The translations under genes and the position numbers were made by a program. Shown piece by piece: positions 49,137-59,725 of a stretch of DNA of 64,000 bases. Within the stretch, counting starts at the first letter, position 1; each line of letters opens with the position of its first letter. Source of the DNA: Nitzschia sp. DOCU1 (Eukaryota; Bacillariophyta; Bacillariophyceae; Bacillariales; Bacillariaceae); the NCBI GenBank assembly GCA_951394045.1, contig OX595986.1:1116001-1180000 (forward strand). The letters are read 5' to 3'. Below the pieces are notes generated by a model. It did not search any database. It saw only the letters and a program-made list of their open reading frames with translations, and was not told the origin of the DNA.

Positions 49137-51906
49137 CTACATTCCCGAAAGTTGTTCGAACAACATGGCCACAACACGCTTGATATGTTTCATTTCACTT
49201 TGGATCTCTTGCTTACGCTCGGCGACAAGAGATTTCATTTGGACGACTTGAGTTCGGTCAATCGCCAGCTCCTGCATCAAATCGTCCTTGAGCAATTCGA
49301 CTTCTTGCCGGAGGATACGGATTTGCATCTTTCTCAATTCATCGTCCTTCTCAGCCTCTGAAGAGTGCTTGAGCACCTTACTAGTAAAGATTGCCTCTCG
49401 AACTTGCGGAGGCCACAAACTTCCGAATGACAACAGGCCGAAGAGCAACCAGAGAGGAATCACAACCAGTAAAGCGACTATTCGCAACATCGATTGGCAG
49501 ATGAACTCCACCGAAAAGGCACTTTCATCAATTTCGTCTTCATAGAGATCCATCAGTCGCTTCCAGTACTCTCGGCCGAACGTAACTTCGGCTTTGGTGA
49601 TGCTTTCTTTTGACCGGATACCAAACATTTGCTTGAGTCGCGCTTTCCATGGGCCGTTGGCGACAGCGTCCATCTCTGCGACGAAAACCAATCGGTTGCT
49701 CCAGAACACAATGGCGGCACGTTGATCTTGGATAACCTTGTAAGAGTCCGTGACGACGGCAATCAACACGTTGGCAAGAAGAATGACGACCAAGAACATA
49801 AACAGGACAAATAGCGCGAGAGCGAATCCGTCATCCTTGAACTGGTAATCATCGACTTGACCTGTTACGCGGAAGGGTGTAAGTATGAGGATATTCAAAG
49901 CCCCCGGAGTGATTGTAGGCCGGCATGAAACTTACCCAATAACATTGTAAACGTATTAAGAAAAGAAGACCACATAGTGCAGGAGACCTGGATATCGTCG
50001 TTGGCTTCGCACTGCAAATCCTCAATCTTTTCCGCATCAGTCTTGTTATCTGTCTCCGGAAGCTTACAGACATCTGGATTCCGACGGTAAACAGTGTAGA
50101 ACATTTGGGCAAATGCGATCAAGATGATACACAAGCAGAGCAAAAAGGCTGCCAAACGCTGGACGACGTAGAAGAGACCTCCCAAGAACACCGCAAAATC
50201 CATATAAGTGTTTCGCAGATAGGCCAACATCTTCATCCACAACACAACAGCCGAAAGGGCAAGTCCTGTACGGAATCGGTCGTCATCTTCCCATTTGTCT
50301 TCAGGCTGTCCCATGCGGACAGCCCAATACAAGAGAATACAAATGTAAGCACAGTCCAGCCAGTTACTTGGATTTTTGACCCAGACTCGAAATGCACCCA
50401 AGGCCAACAAGGACATAATCTGAATCACGGCCCGGACGAAAAAGTAGCCTGCCCCAACATACAAGGGAAGCAACCATGACAATGATAGGGGCTCCTTGTA
50501 TTTCGTATTGTCCTCATCAAACCGTTGATCGATAGCCTGCGGGGCATCAATGGCATAAAAGACAATCACCAACAATTGGACGAAGAAATCCGACAACAAC
50601 ACACCGGTTGGAAATCTTTGTGCAATCTTGATATTGAGCAATACTTGCACACTGGGCATGACAACGGCGCGATCTTGAAGCCAATCAGGCAAAGACTGAA
50701 GGGCTGTGAAAAAGTCAGCCGTTGGGTCGGGGTTGAAACTCAGTAAATGTTCCAAGCATCTCAAGACGGATTCGCGCTGACTCAAATTATCTCCTGTCTT
50801 GCGCACAGTCGCGGCGTACTCGGACAAGACTTTAAGTGGGAGTGGACCTCCGGCGCGAGCATTGACAATTTCCTTGTTCAGACCCAGCAAAAGACGGACC
50901 GCAGCAGGAGCCGCCTTTCGGCCAGCGTTGGACAGTGCAAAGTGCAGGGGAGTTCGTCCCAAACGATCCATTGTGATGATAGCTTTATCAAATGCATTAG
51001 TAAGCACATACAAGACTTCCTCTGAAGCACCATATGCACAAGCATAGTGGAGAGGGCTGGATACAAAACAAGCATGGCGATAGGACAAAAGTGTGAGCAG
51101 AAGGTATCGTCGATTTCAAGTCCGTACTTTTTCCGAGAAACTTACAGCATGCCATTATCATCCGTTAATCCTGCAGCCCCGGTCGAGCTCAACAAAATAA
51201 CAGTAGCCGGAGACACAGGATTGTCAGGATTGGAGTTACCCAGGGCAAAGTGCAAAGGCGTACGGCCGCGTCGATCAACAGTTGTTTTCGATTCCGGAAA
51301 AGCTTCTGCCAGACTTTTGATAACGTCTGGATGCGCTCCACAAGCACACGCATAGTGGATCGGCAACCACCCGAAACTATCTGGCCACTGAGCTGTCTCC
51401 ATTGCAATACTCAACAGGACATCGATGATATCCGTTGGAGGCACATTTCGACAGGCCAAATGCAGAGCTGTCATGGCGGAATCCCCACGCTGCTGCGCTG
51501 CCGCTCGCACCTCATCAGCGGAATGTGCACGGAGCCACTCTCGGACGGGTTCCCAGGAGAGTTCAGCAGCCTCCTTGGCCTCGTCAGAGCTGTCCCGGGG
51601 AGGGTGGGCGCTGCCGCAGTAATGGTTTAATTGCATAATGTCCGGAATGGCAGAGTATTCAGCTTCCGTCTGCTGATCGGCATACTGCTGCTGGTCATAC
51701 TGGCCATCATAGGCCGGCTGCTGGCCGTACTGTTGCTCGTATCCCTCATGATCGCCGTAATACTGCTGATCACCGTAATAGGATTGCTGCTGAGAAGGAT
51801 CCATCGAATATTGCTGCTGATCGTAATGGACCTCCGCTCCCATCATGCCCTGATCTCCGTACTGGTCATACTGCCCGTCATCGTAGTATTGATTCGGATT
51901 AGCCAT
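49137..51906 (-). CDS. TRP-like ion channel with ankyrin repeats and Tyr/Gln-rich N-terminus
   Basis: 868 aa, three exons on the minus strand: 51146-51906, 49936-51056 and 49137-49861; GT-AG introns of 89 and 74 nt keep frame. Residues ~1-80 are Tyr/Gln/Asp/Gly-rich (YDQQQYSMDPSQQQSYYGDQ), a low-complexity prion-like stretch. Ankyrin repeats follow (SAMTALHLACRNVPPTDIID, WLPIHYACACGAHPDVIKSL, MLPLHYACAYGASEEVLYVL, RTPLHFALSNAG). Then come S1-S6-type helices, with VWVKNPSNWLDCAYI, FLNTFTMLLGQVDDY as the pore and FLVVILLANVLIAVVTDSYKVI as S6. A C-terminal coiled coil closes it. Ion selectivity cannot be told. Ca2+-permeable TRP-like function is inferred. Confidence 0.82.
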
Positions 51907-52584
51907 GGTGGAATGTGGATTCCGACTGAATCCTCTATCCGACAACAAACAGAATCACTCTAGGTAACAGCAGAGAAGGAATGCCTTCACCTGTAAGCCT
52001 CCGCCGTGACTGCCCGACAGGGCGGCTCATCCTGGAGACAACCTCCCCCCGACAGAAAAAACCCTCGATAGCGGGAATGCTGGATATGTGCGCACGGAGC
52101 GCGACGAAATCCAGGCGAAGATCGCGGGATGTTTGGTGGGTAGAACAAAAACCCGCATGAGGGCCCTCTATTTATTTATTGCCAAATCGACGTAAGTCAT
52201 TAGTATGACATCCGAAGGACATGCACATTTGTGTCACAAAACACTCCGTGATAAATGTGACACTTGGCCATTTTGGAAGAAAGTGACCCCGGATGATGAT
52301 CTCGATCCACATGCAAAGGGTGCCGGTCGTGCCCTTTTCCCACTGGCATGCTTGATAGCTTCTTGGGATCCATCATCGCAATAAGAACAAAAGGTTGACC
52401 CGATACCCCAGTGGCCACACAAGACGAAGAACAAACAAATCTTTATTTCGCGATAATCTCTCGCACTGCCGACACTGCTTCGCAACGGGGAATTTTGCGA
52501 TTGATCCAACTGAGTCTTTCTCTTCCTGGCCTGAATCACTTCTTCGGCCTCGATTCATTCGCGTGACCGCCACGGAGAAGAACA
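51907..52584. promoter_or_regulatory. Divergent region between TRP-like channel and F-box gene, 678 bp
   Basis: Both genes start outward. No other frame is supported. A poly-AT tract (CTATTTATTTATTGCC) lies near 52169. No repeat or RNA gene is seen. Confidence 0.45.
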
Positions 52585-53913
52585 ATGGACGCTCTGCCTT
52601 CCGAATTGGCGCTCAATATCGCCGGCTTTTTGAATCCATCAGATCGGTGGCGGCTCTCGGCAACTGGTCGACGTTATCGAGATCTTTTACCCGTCTGGCT
52701 ACGGATCAAGATCTTCTCTCCTAGTAGTCACTCGACACTTCAAAACAATTTTTATGTCTCACCGGCTATGACGCCTCATCAGCCACTGCTACATCGACCA
52801 ACTTTGGATGGAGAGGCAACCGATGGCCATTCCTTCTTACAATATGGCGTCGAGTACCTGTTTTGGACGTACGATTATGAGCGCGAGAATCAAGTCTTTC
52901 TAGGAAGACACGGACAAAAGCTTTTATATCACGAAGATCCTCAATACATATACACGATGGGACTTCGGCCTGTGGAGCCCAATCAAACCTGGAAAGTCGT
53001 GGCTCATACGGGGATGGGTCCACTGGCAAATAATAATAAGGACGTAGTAGCAGATGCTGCTGCCTCTTGCGAAGGCCAACCGGTGCCGTATGGGAGTCCG
53101 ATATGTTTGACTGTGGCAGGTCAGGATCCAAAGCCTTATCGACCAGACTCCTCAACGCGATTATATTTGAGTGCACATAACTTGTCAAGTGGTTCGTTAT
53201 GGTATTCGATTCATGATAAGGAGTGGTGTGCTGATGAAGAACTTCATATTCTGCCTAGTGCCGAGTTCCCATATCTGAACGGCAGCTCTACTACTGGCAA
53301 TAGTGAGACTGTTACTTTGGAGTCGGAAAGGACAACGACTTCGTCAGACGGTGACGTCGCCGAGGGGCAATCTCTGCAAAACATTGGTTTCATTTCGGAA
53401 CGAGAGCTGGTCATTCATGCCATTCCTGACATTCTGGACGGAGGGTATTCGTTGTACTCTCCGCAAAGCCTAAAGCAGGGCGAGGCCGCGTGCATGCTGC
53501 ATCACGTAACCATTCCTTGCTACTTTTGGATTCAAGATGGTCTCATGATCTTTCAGGCATTTCAATCTTTGAAATTCAAGTTTGGCGTACCCATTCTCGA
53601 AGAAGATTTGGTGGATCCCGGAGCATCGCAGGTGGCGCCTCTGGAGATATTACTTGCGAAGAACAGTTCCCGATGGTGGGCCATCAAGCACTACATGTCA
53701 AACGCTGTTGACGTTGAAGAAGGCAAGACTGTCAATATGGAAGTGTTCCTGCGGAACTCCAAGGATCATGAAGATCACACGATTGTATACGACAAGGAAA
53801 AGGAGTTGGTGTACATTGTCGTCCAAGATGCGGTGGTGGAAACAAAATTTCCGGATGTTCCCTGGAACAAGGACGCAGTGTGGAAATTCGACTGTACAAT
53901 CTCGATTGCGTAG
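52585..53913 (+). CDS. F-box protein
   Basis: 442 aa, single exon. Residues 3-40 (LPSELALNIAGFLNPSDRWRL, then SATGRRYRDLL) are an F-box: LP-x-E-L, hydrophobic core, and W-R-L-x-x-T spacing. F-box proteins link substrates to SCF E3 ligases. The rest has no recognised repeat; scattered segments (QVFLGRHGQKLLYHEDPQ, KPYRPDSSTRLYLSAHN, YVDL-type strands) suggest beta-structure, perhaps a trefoil or lectin-like substrate domain, but this is uncertain. The C-terminus (RWWAIKHYMSNAVDVEEGK) is unusual. There is no signal peptide or TM. Confidence 0.7.
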   Translation: MDALPSELALNIAGFLNPSDRWRLSATGRRYRDLLPVWLRIKIFSPSSHSTLQNNFYVSPAMTPHQPLLHRPTLDGEATDGHSFLQYGVEYLFWTYDYERENQVFLGRHGQKLLYHEDPQYIYTMGLRPVEPNQTWKVVAHTGMGPLANNNKDVVADAAASCEGQPVPYGSPICLTVAGQDPKPYRPDSSTRLYLSAHNLSSGSLWYSIHDKEWCADEELHILPSAEFPYLNGSSTTGNSETVTLESERTTTSSDGDVAEGQSLQNIGFISERELVIHAIPDILDGGYSLYSPQSLKQGEAACMLHHVTIPCYFWIQDGLMIFQAFQSLKFKFGVPILEEDLVDPGASQVAPLEILLAKNSSRWWAIKHYMSNAVDVEEGKTVNMEVFLRNSKDHEDHTIVYDKEKELVYIVVQDAVVETKFPDVPWNKDAVWKFDCTISIA

Positions 53914-54282
53914 AAGTACGATATTAGATTTGCCTTCTTTTATTGTTACGAAGCTTATCGTTAAACGAGTACTAAATTTGACCCATGGCGGTGTTACAAT
54001 CTGCCAGCCCGTCTGGCAAATCGTGATTGAATTCTTTCTCACCACGAAAAAAACTCTTCCATGTTAGTCATAAGCTACCGGGGATTAAGCTCAGAGGAGC
54101 ATTCCCGGGTTCGTTCCCTGTTATTCCGCCATTATCGAGATTGGCTCGGTGTGCCAGCCAATCTGGGCCCATCTGTTCATTCGAACTTCGACAGGTGGTG
54201 AAATCCCACCCGTGTGACTTGAACCTTTTTCGCAGCACTCTCAATGGTCCAACCTGTTGTCTGCTTTGCAACTTGATTGTAA
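53914..54282. other. Convergent intergenic, 369 bp
   Basis: It lies between the stops of the F-box gene and the second transporter. Nothing is recognised. Confidence 0.5.
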
Positions 54283-55932
54283 CTATTGGTCCGTCGGAGG
54301 GGGTGCGTGCGTGACAACATCTCGGAGGGAAGGTCCTGCTGGCAACAAAAGCGAATCGGGGGCAAGGACTTCCACGTTCTGCTCCTCATCGGCCGGTGTT
54401 GTTGCTACTGGACTGGACGAATCAACGTTCGTTGTAACCAAGTCTGCGTGACTCGTCGGCGGGCTGAACTCGTCCGAAGGATAGCCGTCGGGGTGCTCGT
54501 CGATACGGTACTTGGCATACAATAGTGACCCTTTTGCCGGAGATTGCATCTCCACATCATCGGTGCTTGATCCTTGAAGAATCAGCTCCATGTTGGAATC
54601 TTGGAGACTAGACCCCGGTGTCCCCGGTGGGGTTGTGACGGAAGTAGCGACAGTCACATCAAGACTTTCCAGTCGATCTCGAGAGGTTTCGTCGTCTGTT
54701 GTACTTTTCTGCAAATTCAACTTGGCAGGAGCCGTTTCTTGAGCAGCTGCACAATGTTGTCGCTCAATTTCCTTCGGGACAAAGAGGCGGGCAAACCAGC
54801 CAGTGGGCAAGTCGCCCTCCCATTCTTCTTCTTCAGCATGGGGATCGATTTCGTACGACTTGGTAACGACGACGCAAAGCTTTTCATCGGCAGGAGCCTT
54901 GGTCCATCCAACCTTCCATGCCCACAGACAGTAGATGCCAATCAAAATAGCTTCCACAAGTCCGTAAAAGAGAGGGACGCTGACGGCCTCGGCGCGCTGG
55001 TCAGGGTCCGAAAACATGGTTACGGCGACACTAGTGGCGATCGCAGTGTTTTGGTAGCAGCATTCGATACTGATAGCCACCACTTCCGGGGGCGTTAGAC
55101 GCATCCCCCTCGCCACAATATTCGCCAAGGTCATGCCCAATATACAGGGTAGTGCTACGCCCACGTAAAAACTCCAGTCGAAGCTCCAAAAGTTTGTGTC
55201 GGCATCTCCACCACCGCTGCCTAGAAAGGCCGAGAACAAAATTAAAAGAAGGCCACAGCAACTTCCGAACTGGTTGGCACGCTTATGAAAGTGAGCATTG
55301 TCGTACTTGTAGCCTACATAGATGCCCCCGAGGATCGCACTCAGCACCACGGCGAGTGTGATGAAGATGGCATCGAAATCCAATGCCCCGACGACATCGA
55401 GATCTTCACCTGGGAGCTCCTCAGGACCGATAATCACATCGTACGCGAGCCAGGAATAGAAGAAGAGATTGGCAGGAAGCAAACCCACGGACAGAATGGA
55501 CGAGACCGAAGTCATAGCCACACTTAGAGCAAGTTCGGCATTGAAGAGCGAACACCACCAGTTCGAGTAAGAACCGCCTGGACTGGCCGTCACAACTAAA
55601 AGGGAAAGTCCCATAGCTTCGGTAAACCCCGGGGAATCCTTCAGCAGCATCACTGAACAGAAGCCTAGAAATGGCATGAAGATAAACTGCATAGCGACTC
55701 CCGTGATGATAGCGCACTTGCTGGTAAGCTGATGTCTCAAGTCCTGAACGCGGACTGTGGCAGACATTCCGAATATTAAAAAGAATAGCAGGATATTTGA
55801 CATAACCGCAGAGAAAGTTGATAGCATATCTTTCCCATCCTCTGCTGACATTGTCGGTGCTGCAGTTGGAGATATCGTACTGTTGCTGGATTCGAGGAGC
55901 ACACGGCCCGCCAAGGCCAACGGTGCGTTCAT
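54283..55932 (-). CDS. SLC10/BASS-like Na+-coupled transporter, non-plastid type
   Basis: 549 aa, ATG at 55932, single exon. Residues ~35-370 hold about nine hydrophobic helices with NILLFFLIFGMSATVRV, LVVTASPGGSYSNWW (the TASPGG counterpart of the S-P-G-G crossover) and ISIECCYQNTAIATSVAVTMF, the E-x-x-x-Q-N Na+ site of SLC10-type proteins. The transported substrate is unknown. The N-terminus (RVLLESSNSTISP) looks like a luminal/external segment rather than a plastid leader, so a plasma or internal membrane is inferred. The C-tail (~380-549) is long, acidic and Ser/Thr-rich with possible phosphorylation sites. It is only distantly related to the transporter at 1173. Confidence 0.8.
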   Translation of the reverse strand: MNAPLALAGRVLLESSNSTISPTAAPTMSAEDGKDMLSTFSAVMSNILLFFLIFGMSATVRVQDLRHQLTSKCAIITGVAMQFIFMPFLGFCSVMLLKDSPGFTEAMGLSLLVVTASPGGSYSNWWCSLFNAELALSVAMTSVSSILSVGLLPANLFFYSWLAYDVIIGPEELPGEDLDVVGALDFDAIFITLAVVLSAILGGIYVGYKYDNAHFHKRANQFGSCCGLLLILFSAFLGSGGGDADTNFWSFDWSFYVGVALPCILGMTLANIVARGMRLTPPEVVAISIECCYQNTAIATSVAVTMFSDPDQRAEAVSVPLFYGLVEAILIGIYCLWAWKVGWTKAPADEKLCVVVTKSYEIDPHAEEEEWEGDLPTGWFARLFVPKEIERQHCAAAQETAPAKLNLQKSTTDDETSRDRLESLDVTVATSVTTPPGTPGSSLQDSNMELILQGSSTDDVEMQSPAKGSLLYAKYRIDEHPDGYPSDEFSPPTSHADLVTTNVDSSSPVATTPADEEQNVEVLAPDSLLLPAGPSLRDVVTHAPPPTDQ

Positions 55933-57121
55933 TGCTACTACTACGAATATGGAAGTTTTGCTGTCTTCAGTCTCTATCAGAGAGATCTTTCGATGCACCT
56001 GGACTGGCAACTATATCAGGATGAAAGGAACCCCTTTCTTTTGGGGGTTTCTCAATCCTCGAAGGACAAACGATCGACAAGTCTTGTCGTGGTTGCACGA
56101 AGGAGGAACAGATTGAGAAGTGAAACAAGACCCACTCCCTTTTCGTTTTCTGTGCAGGGCGTGTCACGACGACAAAAAAATCGCCGGATTTACCTTGAAA
56201 GCCCAGGTCGGATTAATCCAACAAGAGTGGTTGTGTTTCCACTACCGGTAGTACTGAATCAACGTACATTCTTTTGCTACTAAGGCGGAAGTCTGCGAGC
56301 TACCGGAAAGATCTTTTAGCGCGGCAATTTGAGTGCAGTAAAATTTGATTCACAAAACAGTCATATGAATTCGACCTTTACCGACTATTCAGAACCATGC
56401 TGTAGCTAGGAGGAATGCGAATCGCCAAACCCAGCATAGGGGTGCAGAATTAATACATATCTACGGAATGTGGAAATGCATAAGTATGCACGCGCAGGAT
56501 AACTCCATGGGCAAGATTGTATTTAGGCGAAGCGATCGTAAATGCGAGAAAAATTACGATCCAACGCACGATTCGAAAAGTACGTGGGTACCGGATTGGA
56601 AGCCGTTCGTCTTTACGAGCTAGTATGTACGATGGGTGTATTTCATACATACCGACCGTGTGTATGTACCTTACCAGAACGGTGAAACAGTCATGTTGGT
56701 CAACCGTTCACATTAGGTTATGTGCCGTCGCCGAAGCCATTTGACCACGGGAGGCGGAAGGCGGGTCGGAGGCATTTTTGGCTTTGGGGGTCTGCAGCCA
56801 CAAACTTCAAACGAGCGTGTCGAGCGGGGTTTCAACACGTAATATTAATCGTCGCGAACTTCAGATAACGACCAACGAATGCCTTATCGTCCTGATGTAA
56901 AATAGAAGGTCGCGAAGACGCTCACACCACGACCAACGCCTTTCATTGGATATCATTGGAATATCGACGCCCACAAACAATCGCAATTACAAATCGAGGA
57001 AAACGCATCAAGTCTCCAACGCGCTTCGCTTCCTTCTCCGATTCTACAAACATCATCAGGATCCAATTCTTTTTCCCAACAAATTAAGCGTCACATAATC
57101 CCTCCGCTGTTCTCCAACAAA
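55933..57121. promoter_or_regulatory. Divergent region, 1.19 kb, one CTACCGGTAG copy
   Basis: It lies between the transporter and P5CR starts. CTACCGGTAG is at 56242-56251. Open frames on both strands are shadows. A stretch around 56440-56660 with TATGTAC-type repeats is AT-rich. No gene is seen. Confidence 0.45.
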
Positions 57122-58402
57122 ATGTTCGGTTCTTTGTCGATTTCCGTGGCTCGATCATCGGCTCGTCTCTCGAGTAGCCAATATGTGGCTCGTCCTTTGC
57201 TTAACCAAGCCTCCAGAGCTTGGTTGAGCACCAGTCCAAACAGTACGGGCATGTACGATAAGCTTGCCTTTATCGGAGCCGGCAGAATGGCACAAGCAAT
57301 GATCCATCCAATTATTAAGAATGGATACCAACCAGAAGAAAAAGTTGCAGTGTATGACGTTTCTACCGCCGCCATGAAGGCACTTCAGAAGGAATTTCCA
57401 AATATTCAAGCGGCGCAGTCCATTACTGATGCGGTGGCCGACGCTGATATGATTATCCTTGCTGTGAAACCACAAAATGTCAACAAGGAATTCTTTGACC
57501 AGTTTCCAAAGGACAGGTTGCGAGAAGACGCCACATTGGTTAGTATTTTGGCGGGGAAACCTATTCGGGAATTCAAACCATCAGGGATCAAAAAGATTGT
57601 TCGTTCCATGCCCAACACTCCTGCGATGATCGGAGAAGGAATGACAGTATGGTGTTGCACTTCAGATCTCACGGCCGAGGACCGGGAAGTTGTGAAGAAA
57701 GTACTAACTACATTCGGAAAAGCCGTAAGTAGAACATTATGAAGGAGTGAACTCGAACAAGACCAGACTTGCTCATGTTTGATTCAAAATGCCTGTAGGT
57801 CTATGTGGACGATGAAAAGTTTGTCGACATGTCCACATCCATTTCAGGAAGTGGACCAGCTTATATTTTTATGCTAATGGAAGCAATGATTGATGCCGGA
57901 GTTCACATGGGGTTTTCACGGGATGTCGCTACCACACTCGTTTACCATACGCTGCTAGGCTCGACACTATATGCGATGGAAACGGGCGAACACCCTGCTA
58001 TTCTACGAAATCAAGTCACATCGCCGGCTGGAACCACCGCCTCCGCAATTTATGAGCTTGAAAACGGAAAGTTCCGTGTTGTTATCAAGGATGTATGTAT
58101 TACCAAATCACGGCTGTCACTACGGCTTCTCGGAGATCTGAGCTCACCCTTTCATCTGTTGTCTATGCGTGTAGGCTATCTGGGCTTGCTACCGTCGGTC
58201 CCTAGAGCTTGGTGGACACATGTCTTCTGTCGGTCCTGGCAGACAACATGAGCCGAAAGAAGTCATTCATGAAGTCATTCATCATCATGTGACGCACCCT
58301 GAATACCCAAGTGGGGAAATGCGCGCTCTGTTGAGCGACAGCGAAAGTGACAGCGACGATGATGAAAAGAAGCCGAAGTCCAAATCCAAGAAGTCGGTGT
58401 AA
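57122..58402 (+). CDS. proC: Pyrroline-5-carboxylate reductase with charged C-terminal tail
   Basis: 374 aa, three exons: 57122-57724, 57799-58092 and 58175-58402; GT-AG introns of 74 and 82 nt. It makes proline from pyrroline-5-carboxylate with NAD(P)H. The leader (MFGSLSISVARSSARLSSSQ) is basic and Ser-rich, organellar. LAFIGAGRMAQAMI is the Rossmann start, AVKPQNV and RSMPNTPAMIGEG the cofactor side, SISGSGPAYIFMLMEAM and RNQVTSPAGTTASAIYELE the substrate side, all conserved. Beyond the normal end (YRRSLELGG) comes an extra ~55-residue tail: His-rich (EVIHEVIHHHVTHPEYP) then DSESDSDDDEKKPKSKSKK, likely disordered and possibly phosphorylated. Confidence 0.9.
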
Positions 58403-58616
58403 ACGCCAGGCCAGTGATGGAATATCTATATAAGAAATTAGTGGATGAATCCGCAGCGACACCGAGTGATGCGACGACTACACAGACGTCCACAAAGGGT
58501 CCCGCATACGCACTGCCACAATAAATCAAGACCACACACTATTAATAGAGCACGACACGCCAATATAACACCCATGAATCTCTCTCCAGTATCATAGGGA
58601 TTATCCGACCGTCAAT

Positions 58617-59142
58617 CTAGCTGAACTGAGTGTATGCAACGTAAATAGCAATCAATGCAACGATCACCACCATCAGCATTGAACTTTGGCTTCCCTGCGA
58701 GGCCTTCTTCTCCGCATCGGCCTTCATCTTTGCCAGCGTTGCCTCATCCAATTTGTAGGTCCCAATCAAGTACTTCTTCAATTCCTGTCGGGCCTCTTTG
58801 GAGTGGCCAATGTCCTCGAAAAACTCGTCCGCGTTTTGCCCTGCAACGTCAAGCATAACTTCCGCACCACCGGGGTGATCATCCAAGTATTTGGTCACAT
58901 CGTACACCTTGGGTCCTCCTGCCGAGATCGAGAGTGGAAGGGAGTTTCAAGTTGCAGCAAAGCGATCAGATTAGATTTCTTTGAACATCAAATGTGCTCG
59001 GATAACAGACAGACCCGGCGTGCAAGTCGAGGTTTTCAAGCTTACCGTTGCTCTGGTTTCCGATGACGAGCCAGCAATCCTCTTGGGTTGTGTGCTTAGA
59101 CACCTCATCGGCTGTGAATTCCTTTAGCTCCTTTTCGGCCAT
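58617..59142 (-). CDS. CYB5: Tail-anchored cytochrome b5
   Basis: 132 aa, two exons on the minus strand, 59046-59142 and 58617-58918, with a 127 nt GT-AG intron. It is an ER electron carrier for desaturases and P450s. The heme pocket is intact: [14 protein letters not shown] with axial His H47 and IGHSKEAR with H71, 24 residues apart as in animal b5. A C-terminal helix ([18 protein letters not shown]) is the tail anchor. [18 protein letters not shown] is the family opening. It is convergent with P5CR. No regulation is visible. Confidence 0.93.
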
Positions 59143-59725
59143 TGTGCTTTCTGCTTTTAAGGTCCAATGCGTTCTACACGATTATTGTAACTAAGACGAA
59201 GGCGCCGTACCACAATTCGATCGTCGTGCATTGCAAAGGTCGGCGGGCCACGACGTTCATTTGTTCGAGACGGGTGCGGGAGAAAAGAAGTTGTGTCGTC
59301 ACAGGCTATGACGACGTACCTGTGGAAGCCGGCCAGACGACTGAGTCAGTCACTAACCAATAGGATGTCCTTGCATCATACATAATTTATTACATTATTG
59401 TCGTAATTGCTCGTTTAGTCTGCTGTTGGTGGGGCTTCAGCGGTGACACAGGTAGTTAGAGAACTGGTACGACAGTGTGATATGCCAAACAATATTCCTT
59501 TTATAAGCGGCTTAATTCAAGCACCGATCGTCAACGTAGAAGGGGTGCGTAGCTTTATACGACGATGGGGGCTAGAAAGTCCAGCGGTCGTTAGCAGCAC
59601 CTAGTAGTACACGGTAAGGAAGAAATCGACGTCCAACCAGAGGAGTGCTACACGACAAGAAGTGTTCTCTAGGAAGAACGACCAGTCTAGACATAGCGAA
59701 AGAGAACTGCAAAGATGCCATGTCT
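59143..59725. other. Intergenic, 583 bp
   Basis: It separates the starts of cytochrome b5 and the stop of the first SET-like gene. Nothing is recognised apart from AT-rich stretches. Confidence 0.5.
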
